A stretch of DNA of 64,000 bases. Origin: Moniliophthora roreri. Its lineage: Eukaryota; Basidiomycota; Agaricomycetes; Agaricales; Marasmiaceae. Below are positions 55,503 through 64,000 of this stretch, one piece after another; the stretch's first letter is position 1, and every line of letters begins with the position of its first letter. Under the pieces are notes generated by a model that searched no databases, was not told where the DNA came from, and saw nothing but the letters and a program-made list of their open reading frames with translations. The stretch lies in the NCBI GenBank assembly GCA_001466705.2, contig LATX02000188.1, positions 124,001 through 188,000 of the forward strand, written 5' to 3'. Made by a program: the position numbers and the translations under genes.

Positions 55503-56835
55503 TAAAAATCTCTTAATAAAGAGTTCAAAGGCAGTGAAACAATACAAAATAAACTAACTAGGTACAAAGCCATCTCGGAAAGAAGGAAATCACTCCTGAA
55601 GGACATCCACTACCTACAGACAGATACAAATGAGACATATAAAGAATATCTAATGCATAATAAGTCTTAATTAAGACTGAGCATGCATTGTCAAAGGAGA
55701 TAGGAACAGTAACAGCAAGTTCTGACCTTGGAAACTTTGGCATCTAGACTGCTGCTGATGTGTGGATACTAGAAAAAGGGAAATGCTGTAAGAAACAGGA
55801 CAGATACAACCATCTACTCATAGATACCTGCCTTAGAAAAGAGAAAATACAAATGATAGAGTCCAGACCACCTGGAGATGAAGATACCTGCATGGATATG
55901 GTCAGATACCCTAGTGGCCAGACTCCGTGACATCCAGATATTCCCTCTTTTAGCATCTCTGTCACTCATTTACTATTCTCTGAATTATCAGACATTATTT
56001 CTAATTTTCTGTAGATATATTCTATGGACCATATATAAAGACAGCTAGATATATGTATATACTCAAGTAACTCTGCCCCCTCTGATTGTGAATACATGAT
56101 GAGTTTGTTTGGTGTATAATTGTGTGTGCCATTCCAGTTTTGCTTCCTCACTTCAGGCCCTGGAGATTGGTCCTGAGTGGCTCCAGAGAGATAGACATCT
56201 GATAACAAACTTGTGTCATAAGAGATAAGAGTAACATCTTGAGTGTGTAATAGCACTTTTCTAAGAGACACTTTACACCAAGAAGGAGCCTTGGGCACTT
56301 GGAGTGTGGCCTGTGTTGGGTATCAGGTTGTGACACACTTAGAGTCTTAGCAAGGGGTGTGCCTGCGCTGAGCTCTTTGTAGAAATTGGTCTAGAACCTT
56401 TTCCAGTATGCTGAGTACTGTAGTTGTCTTAAAGAAGTCTTAAACTCCATAGAGTCAGACTATATTGGCTACCAAGTCTTTGTATGGGACTGTAGCTCTT
56501 GTGTTTGTGCTTTGTTGCACTGTGTTCTTTGTGTTTTGTGTGTGTTTGTGAAATAAACCCATTTTAAGCCTATCTATACTCCTTTGGAGGTGAACACTTC
56601 AAAGTAAAGCACTTCAATAAGAGAGAATCAACCTAGCTAAGAGTTTTGTTGGCATTCTAAGTGTGGCAACTCTGATTACACCAATCCACACTTGCACAAC
56701 AAACTGAGTTAGACTTTTGGAGGTTATCTTTTGGGTAGTTTTCCACTAGCCATATCTTAGACAAATTACTGGGTATTGCAGACTTTCTCTAAGAATATAA
56801 TTTCCCTCTCATCAAACCTCTTAACACATTTGTGA
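55503..56835. other. unrecognised sequence
   Basis: Short minus-strand frames (55,558-55,743, 55,744-55,965, 55,966-56,298) show no known motif. Near 56,330-56,700 a GT-rich stretch with aaataaaccc has the look of an LTR 3' part, but no matching copy exists in the window. Confidence 0.3.
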
Positions 56836-57656
56836 AGCCACTGACATCTTGGAGTCACTTTCCTGATGGCCTGCCTGCTGTATCTACCTGGAAGCCTAGC
56901 ATTCCAGATGTCCATGAATTGGCAAAGCACTGTTGTACTTCAATTGAAGTGGAAAAATCAAGCCATTCTCAACAAGTTTATCAATAAGGTGTATGGCATT
57001 GTTATTTAGATGCTTTCTTCTGTATGTTTGATTCTTACCTTTGTGCTCCATTGATTTCTCACCATTATTACCAGAGACATGTCTACTATGACTACCAAGA
57101 TGGAACACTTTGTGCTGTGAGAATAACTCATTCAGTAAACCTGCAATGCCTTGCATATGAGGTCATTCTGATGGATTCTCAACCCATTCCATTCTTAGCC
57201 ATCAATCTCTTTATCAGCCAAGGATCTGTCAATGCAGTATTCTCTATTACCAACCTTGTACAGCATGTTCTCCTTGCTCTTGGACTTTGTCAGGCATCTT
57301 ATTATGCAACCATATGAATGTGTGTTCCCAAGGTCCTTCTCTTTGCAGCAACACATCCAAGCTGTTATGGACATCTCCTACACCAAGCACCAGTGCCTCA
57401 TGCAATCCCTCCTCTCCAGCTTATCCTGATAGACTCAGAGCTCATTGAAGTCAATTCAGATATGGAACCTGAGGACAAAGCACCCAAATCCAATGCAGAA
57501 ATTATTTCTATTCACAACTCAGATAGTGACATTGACATGGACATTATATCCATTCATAGCTCAGATAGTGTGACACAGACTAAGGCTGATAGCAATATTG
57601 AGCTCAGTAAGGTAAAAGTTTCTTTCAACTACATTGATCTTACTGGTGATGCCTAA
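56836..57656 (+). pseudogene. possible decayed plus-strand gene with an acidic Ser/Asp tail
   Basis: Frames at about 56,840-57,000 (SHFPDGLP), 57,024-57,317 and 57,318-57,656 follow each other with stops between them. The last ends in an acidic stretch with a repeated motif, ISIHNSDSD and ISIHSSDSV, then FNYIDLTGDA and a stop. The tail resembles VDLTELD near 7.79 kb. I do not recognise the family. Confidence 0.3.
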
Positions 57657-59142
57657 AGCAAAAAGTTCAAACAGTAAATTATAATACATACTTAATACTG
57701 TATGATAGCCTGGAAGTATAGTATGAGATGAAGATATATATATATACATTAGTTCTGAAAAGAAGCTATATTATTAAGTTTGGGCAAAACCTTGAATGCT
57801 CACTGCCACTGCTTCCTGACCTGAATCTTGGCTCTTCTTACTCTTCCTCTTGCAGAAATAAATTCTGTTCTGCTTATCCTCCTGAGTACACTGCCTCCAC
57901 AGTGTTCCCATAATCTGAGTCTAGCCCATTCAAACTTTCCTGGCCTAAATCATCAAGGGTTGAGAACTCATCCCAAAAGTTTTCAAGTGTTGACTTGATG
58001 TAATGTTCAGCAACCCACTAAAGCAAAACATTGATTAGTATCCCAGTTTGGTAGTCATGAGGTTGTAGCTAACCTTCCACTCATTCAGAGCCTTTCCAAG
58101 CAACCTCCCAAGCTTGAACAGCACAGGCCAATACATGATCAGAATACTATGGCCTTGAATCTTGACATCACATGAGTCTGCATTGAAAAACTCATACTTA
58201 TTGCTTCATGTGTGGCTGAGCTTTTCAATGTTGTCTGAATACAATAACACCTTGTTATTTGGATTCTGAGCTTCCAGCTCTGGTTATGTGAACATCAATG
58301 GCAGTCCTTTGAACAACTTGAAAGTTCTAAACCTGTCTCTGCAGTTTGAGTTGAGACTGGATGGTGCAAGTACATCTGAGGCTGGTTCTGGTTGTGAAGC
58401 AAGTTGGCCCTGGTTATGATTATGTCCAGGAATGGGTGTTAAAAGGGTTGTTATTGGGTCAGTTGTATAAGCTGATGCTGCTGATGCTATGAAATAAACT
58501 GACACCAATGTAGGGTCAAGCATGATTGGCAGTCAAACAAAATAGGTTGGAATAGGTGGCAGTGCCCATGAGCAACTCAGGATAGGTAGTGTAGTGTATA
58601 CCAGTGCCAGTCACATCATGGAAGAGGATGGTACATGTGAATGAGGGAATGCTGGTGGCTGTATAGCATTGGATGTTATAGATTCAGTAGATGAAACTCA
58701 GCTGACAATTGAAGTCAATTCAAGTGAGGTTGGCTTTGCTTGAGCTTGAAGCAATTGCTGAATATTGGTAAGTTGATCCACAACATACTGACCTCCAAAC
58801 ATCTGAAGAAGATTTAATCAGAAGGAATTAGTCTAAACAGTGCACTTATGGGATGAATTTTTGGCTTTGAAGAATCCTCAGAATGAACAAGTTTTGGTAA
58901 GCATGGCCTTGTCAGGTAATGTTGATGAAAACTTGCTGCCTATACAGGTTTTAGACATTCATTAAGTCAACTGGAAGGAATCCATCTCTTACCCATGTAA
59001 TTGGCTTTCCCTGTTTGCCTACACCTGTACTGGAATGTTGTTCTCCTTGACCAGAGCTCTGAGCAGGACCTTGACTCAACCACTCCTTGTGACACTTGTG
59101 AGACCCTTTGAGCTTTTTCATTCTACCAGGAACATTTTGTGG
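57657..59142. other. unrecognised sequence between a gene remnant and truncated Gypsy-D
   Basis: A minus-strand frame at 58,523-58,284 and other fragments on the same strand read weakly protein-like, with stops. No domain is recognised. The Gypsy-D integrase stops matching at about 59,143. Confidence 0.3.
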
Positions 59143-62100
59143 ACCTTTTGTCCTTCCTTGAATGTGTCCAATTTGGTCTTCTCCTATCATATCATCTTTT
59201 GTCATGCTATCTCTATAAGACTTGATGCTTCTTTTTAGACTCTCTTCATCTCTTCCAGCCATTCTTCTACTGATGGAATGTTCATCTTCTTGAATACTGT
59301 AGGCAGTGGCCTCAGGTTGTATCCTATCATCATATAGAATGGCAATTTCTTCATGACTGAATGGGTTCAATTGTTGTGAGCAAATTTAGTGAAAAAAAGG
59401 AATTCCTTCCATTAGGTTTGTTCTTTCAAACAGAAAATCCTAAGGAACACTTCAATTTCTTGGTTTACCTGCTCAGTTTCTCCATCCATTTAAGGGTGGA
59501 ATGCCATACTCATTGAATGTTTGATAAGTGATAGTTTCTCTATTTCTTAGAAGACTTCTGCCACAAATCTTGAGTCTCTATTAGAGATAAGCCTGTCAGA
59601 GAGTCTGAATCATCTGTAGAGATGTTCTATTAACAGGTTCACTGCTCCAGTTGCATCCAAAGTCTTGGTGCATAGGACAAAGATTACTCCCTTTGTAGCA
59701 GAGTGGTCTACCATAAGCATGAGAGTCGGATCTGTCTACTAAAGGTAGGTCAGTGATTAAGTCCATCATGCATACTTAGAATGGAAATGAAAACTTCATT
59801 CCTTTGATCAGTTGTATTGGAGTCCTTGTAGGATGCATGTTGATCTTTATCTGTTGGCATGGTACACATCTGTCAATGAACTGCCTGATAAATTTAGTCA
59901 TTTCAGACCACCAAAAGTTGTGTTGCACTTGTTCTACCATATTCCATTGCCTCAGGTGATCTACCCCAGTTCCCTCATGGACTTCTTTAATAATCAAGTG
60001 TTGTAATTCTTCATTGTTTGGGACATAAACTCTTCTCTTGAAGAAGAGGAGGTTGTCTTTGATTTCCCAGTCTGAAAGAGCTGATTTGATCAGTAGCATG
60101 TCTTGGTCTAGAAGAGTTTCCAAGGCTGACTTATGAAAATTGTCCAGGCCCAATTGTTGCTTGATTTTGTCCTGTAGTTCCAAATTGATTCCTCTGATGA
60201 ACAGGTGATCCAGGAGAAGAATGACATTCTCATTATCTATGTCTTCATCTTCTTCTTTGTTTGATTACCTTGATAACACATCTGCCTGGGCCATCTGTTT
60301 TCCCGGCATGTGTACTAAGGCCAGATTGAACTCTGATAGGAACAGACTCCATCATGCTTGTCTTCAATTTAGTTTCTGTGCCATTCAGAAGTACATAAGA
60401 TTTTTGTAATCCAACAGAACTACAACCTTATGTTTCGCTCCCATAAGGTAATGTCACCATTCTGTAAGTGCCCAAACAATAGCAAGCAGTTCCCAGTCAT
60501 AGATTTCATAGTTGTGTTCTATAGGTGAAAGTGACTTTGACAAATATCTGCAGGGGTGCCACTCTCTATCTACATCTTTTTGCTGTAGAACCACTTCTGT
60601 AGCCCATTTAGAAGCATCTGCTTCTATTATAAAAGGTTTGTCAGAGTTTGGGATCTTTAGCACTGGTTCTGACAGGAACTTCTTTTTCAAGAAGTTGAAA
60701 GCCTTTTGGCATGTTGAAGTCCATTTGAACTTTTGCAACTTCTTTGTGAGGTCATTTAGAAGATGGGCTATATCTGAATAGTTTCTGATGAACTTCTGGT
60801 AGAAGTTACTGAAACCCAGGAATGCCTGTACACCTTTAACCATTTGCAGTGGTTCCCATTCTGCTATTCCAGCCAGTTTGACAGAATCCATTGTGACATG
60901 ACCAGGTTGAATAACCATTCCAAGGAAGACAACCTCACTAATGTTGAATTTGCATTTCTCTGGTTTTAGGTAGAGATTGTGTTCCTGAATTCTCTTCAAG
61001 AGTCATCTAGTCTGTTCCTGATGCTCTTTCCAGTCTTTCAAGAATATTAGGATGTCATCCATGTATACCATGCACCATCTCTTGTCCATAAAGTCTGATA
61101 GTATGTCATTCATAAAGGCTTGAAACATGGCTGGTGAGTTACTGAGTCTGAAAAACATGACAGTCAGCTCGAAGAGTCCTCAATTAGTTTTGAATGTGGC
61201 CTTCCACTAATCTCCATCCTTAATTCTGATGTTATTATATCTGTTTCTAAGATCTAGTTTGCTGAAGATCTTAGCTCCTTTCAGTTTGTCAATTAATTCT
61301 GATACTAGAGGTAGCAGATACATGTTCTTGACAGTCCCTTCATTGAGTTTCTGGTAATTCTGCATAGATCAGAGTGCTCCCTTCTTCTTCTTGGTTACAA
61401 AGAAGAAGGGGGAGGCCATTAGGGATTTTGACTTTTGGATATACCCTTTTTGCAGATTTTCCATAAGGAACTTGTCCTGTTTGGCCTGTTCATTTGGCAA
61501 TAGTGGGTAAAGTTGACAGTCATGTAGTATGAAATTGGGTTTCAATTTGATTGTGTGGTCATAGGGACAGGATGGAGAGAATTGTTCTGATGCCTTTTTC
61601 TCGAATCTTAAGTAATATTCAGCCAAATATGGTGGTACCAGTTTCTTGATAGTCTTTTTGGAGCTTCTTTTGCCTGTGCCAGCTCCTGAGAAGTAGTGGT
61701 CTTTGCTCAGATGAGGACCTCCAGTTCCATGATGTCTAGGACTCTGACAAACTTTCTTACAGAGATCTTCTGTCATGAGGGAAATTCAATTTCTCCCATT
61801 TGCCAGTTGATTCTGAGGTTGTGGGACCTTAATCATAGGAGTCCAAGGATGATGCTCTCTTCCTATCTCTAAGATCAGAAAGTCTTCATGGAAGATTTTT
61901 CCTTCTATTGTAAAGGTGAGATTAACAGTATGGGAGATCCATGCCATTTTATCCAGAGTGCTATCTATGTTGAAGACCTTTATCTGTTCAGGAAGTGTGT
62001 CCTGCTTCTTTTCTAGAGTCCTAGTGAATGCTAGGCTGATGAACCTTCCACCTGCTCCTGAGTCTAAGAGGGCTTTTGTTTCAATATTTTTGTTTCCCAC

Positions 62101-62211
62101 TTTGTATTGGAGAGGAATATGCATGGAATTTTGATCAATTTTAGCTAATACAAAGTGTGAAATCATTATAGGCAGTAGAGACATTGTCCTCTTCCACCTG
62201 TTTAAAGACCC
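59143..62211 (-). pseudogene. pol: Gypsy-D pol, decayed and 3'-truncated
   Basis: The protease is at 62,184-61,786 with LLDSGAGGRF, so its active-site motif is intact. RT is in pieces: 61,776-61,369 (ASPFFFVTKKKKGAL), a broken YTDDILIF-like region near 61,060, and 60,999-60,750 (VVFLGMVIQPGHV). RNase H is at about 60,680-60,454 (IIEADASKWATEV, NYEIYDWELL). The integrase zinc domain is at 60,183-59,776 (HLRQWNMVEQVQ, RCVPCQQIK) and the core at about 59,760-59,400. Multiple stops make it inactive. Confidence 0.85.
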
Positions 62212-63855
62212 TCTTGTTCCATAAGATTGAGAAGGGAGTCCTTTTTGTTCTTCAGCTGATCAATCATTAATGATAGCCCAAATCTTGGCATATTGTTCTT
62301 CCATTGTTATCTTTCTTGGTTCTTCCTTCTTCAGCTTATCTGGGCAGTCTCTCACCTGATGTCCACTCCAACCACATTGGAAGCAGAGTCCTTTTGCTAT
62401 GTACTCTTCCAATCTTTATTGTTCACCTTCTTTGTTGTGAGTTGGTGATTTTAGGAAAATGGTAAGGGATTGATTGATTGTTCATAGGTGAAGTAGATAC
62501 AGTTTTTATAGTAAGTTTTGTATTATATGTATGAAACATGTCAGAATACTAGAATTTGTATAGTAGCTGAAACTAAGAGGATAAGACAAGTAAGAGGAAT
62601 ATAAAAATATTGAAACAAGTCTGAGTATGCAAAATACCATTTCACAACATTCTTGATGGCTACTCCTTCCTTCTTCTGGAAGTTTCTCTGCACTTTCCCT
62701 TCTTCTTCATCCATTTTTCTGGAGTACTGCTATGCTTGTTTATATGACTTGTCATAGAGAATGGCCATGTTCATCTAATCCTTGATATTCTTGAGCTTTC
62801 CTTCTGGCCTGGTCATGATCTTCATCATAAGACTCTGTGGCAATCCTTGTTTGAAAGCTTTAATCTGAGCAGTGTCATTATATCCAGTTTGATTTGCTAG
62901 ATATCTGAATTCATAACAGAATTTGTCAGCATGTTCCTTCATTTTCAGATCACAAAGCTTCATCTGTGCATCAAGCTCCACATCAAGAGGTTTGAAGGAC
63001 TCTTTGAAGTACTTGATAAAGTCCTTCTATTTCAGTATCTTGGTCAGGTCCATTTCAGCCAGAATAGTGTTAGCTTTATCTGCTTTCCAAAACTGGGCTG
63101 GCCCTCCTTGTACATAGGACAGCATAAACAGCTCCTTCAGCTTGTCAGTTTTGAAGGCTTTCAGATTTAGAGTGATGTATAACTGTACTTCTAAAATAAA
63201 CTTTTTGGTCTCCTTCTGCTCTCCTGTGAATAGTGTAGGCAATGTGGCCTTAATCTCCTTTCTGTTTTCTTCTTCAGCTACTGTAGAAGCAATAACCATC
63301 TTGAGGGCTTCCACCTTTGGATTCTTCAGCCTACTTCTCAAAGGTTTTGATCCTTCTCCCAACATTTCAACTAGAGGTCTCAGGGTCATTGTCTAGAGCT
63401 GTTTTTCAGAGCTACCAGAAGTTTCTGGAATGGATCTGCTTCTTCTGGCAAGTTGAAGAAGGTATCTGGTGTAGATGATCCTTCTTTCATAGGTATCTTC
63501 TCAGATGGTAAGAGTCCTGAGCCTTCTTCAATGCTAGGAGCTGTGGATCTTGAGATCAAGGTTCTCTTTGTTTTGGGTTCTTTGGCTAGTGTCTCCTCCT
63601 GAGGCTGCTTCAATGGCGATGGTGATGGTGGTCAGGTCAATATTTGTCAGCATGACTGACAGGTTAGCAGTGGGATTGCTGGTCTACCAGGATTTGATAT
63701 GGACTGGGTCTGTAAACTACACTGTCATGCTTCAGCTTCAGCAATGTCTTGTTCAATCTGTTGTTTCCATGTTAATAGAGTATCAGTTGTTTGCTTTGGT
63801 GACATCTTGTCCTTTGGATAGGTGATGCCTAAACCTTGACAGATTGGCAATCGAT
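62205..63855 (-). pseudogene. gag: Gypsy-D Gag, decayed, probably with a small insertion
   Basis: The N-terminal piece is 63,613-63,386 and the core 63,389-63,027 (PTLFTGEQKETKKFILEVQL), followed by 62,981-62,775. A CCHC knuckle CFQCGWSGHQVRDC lies at about 62,345-62,387, near the Gag end. Between about 62,445 and 62,645 roughly 200 bp of AT-rich sequence unrelated to other Gags separates the core from the knuckle and may be an insertion. The -1 heptamer is degenerate (GGGTCTT). Confidence 0.75.
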
Positions 63856-63866
63856 CAGCTTGACCT
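63855..63866 (-). promoter_or_regulatory. Gypsy-D self-priming primer-binding site
   Basis: Plus-strand TCAGCTTGACCT lies 2 nt from the LTR start at 63,869, as in the three other elements. The matching LTR 12-mer lies outside the window. Confidence 0.75.
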
Positions 63867-63868
63867 TA

Positions 63869-64000
63869 TGTTACGTTACTTGCACAGCAATGCCTACACC
63901 TCAACACCACAAGGCTCAGTGACATCAAGTTCAAAGTCAAGTTTGAGTTTGCTCAGAGACTTCTGAGGTTCAGAGTTCTAACTAGCTGTTGCTAGACACA
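63869..64000 (-). repeat. Gypsy-D 5' LTR, partial
   Basis: It starts TGTTACGTTACTTGCACAGC like the LTRs of Gypsy-B and Gypsy-C and is cut by the window end. Confidence 0.85.

Larger units (their letters stand above)
59143..64000 (-). mobile_element. Gypsy-D: truncated, decayed Ty3/Gypsy element running off the window
   Basis: The 5' LTR starts at 63,869 and continues beyond the window. The 3' end is missing. Similarity ends within integrase just after TFKEGQKV (about 59,143), so the integrase C-terminus, chromodomain, ORF3 and 3' LTR are absent here. It is the most divergent of the four elements. Confidence 0.85.

Overview
The window looks like repeat-rich, probably heterochromatic DNA of a filamentous basidiomycete, most likely an Agaricomycete. 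The evidence is the dense nesting of chromodomain Ty3/Gypsy elements, spliceosomal introns of about 48-63 nt, and decayed genes resembling multi-copy uncharacterised Agaricomycete families. The family resemblances come from memory, not from a search. No bacterial features, tRNA or rRNA genes were seen.

Layout. 1-9,215 is AT-rich DNA with little coding potential. It holds a GH35 beta-galactosidase remnant (about 4.1-4.7 kb), a degenerate tandem array (4.9-5.9 kb) and a 132-bp tandem duplication (7.8-8.0 kb). 9,216-28,932 is a nest: a 1.4-kb LTR-like repeat (here R1) was hit by a solo LTR (TSD CTAAT) and by a Ty3 element (Gypsy-A, TSD CTGTC). Gypsy-A was itself hit by a nearly intact Ty3 element (Gypsy-B, TSD GTAAC) and by 747-bp CACTA-type MITEs (TSDs CTT and ATT). 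28.9-32.4 kb holds two decayed intron-bearing genes on the minus strand. 32.4-36.5 kb is an inverted R1 copy. 37.2-43.15 kb holds a multi-exon plus-strand gene of unknown function. 43.5-54.9 kb is MITEs, a long palindrome and an older Ty3 element (Gypsy-C). 54.9-59.1 kb holds a solo LTR in the opposite orientation plus unrecognised sequence. 59.1-64.0 kb is a truncated, decayed Ty3 element (Gypsy-D) running off the window.

Shared biology of the Ty3 elements. All four carry, 2 nt inside the 5' LTR, a 12-nt primer-binding site. It is complementary to a 12-mer within the LTR that lies about 32 nt downstream of a TATA-like box, which is the signature of Tf1/sushi-type self-priming. Gag ends in a GGGTTTT heptamer directly before its stop in three of four, with pol in the -1 frame. 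Pol reads protease, RT, RNase H, integrase and, where the end is preserved, a chromodomain. Gypsy-A, -B and -C also carry a third gene between pol and the 3' LTR, which encodes tandem CCHC zinc knuckles and overlaps a second open frame (+1) running to the polypurine tract. This third gene is the most interesting candidate for something undescribed.

Caveats. Five single Ns mark scaffold joins. Three of them separate near-exact direct duplicates (1.57-2.82 kb), so several repeated features are probably assembly duplications. Most genes are broken, and their nonsense codons are mostly TGA, consistent with CpG decay.
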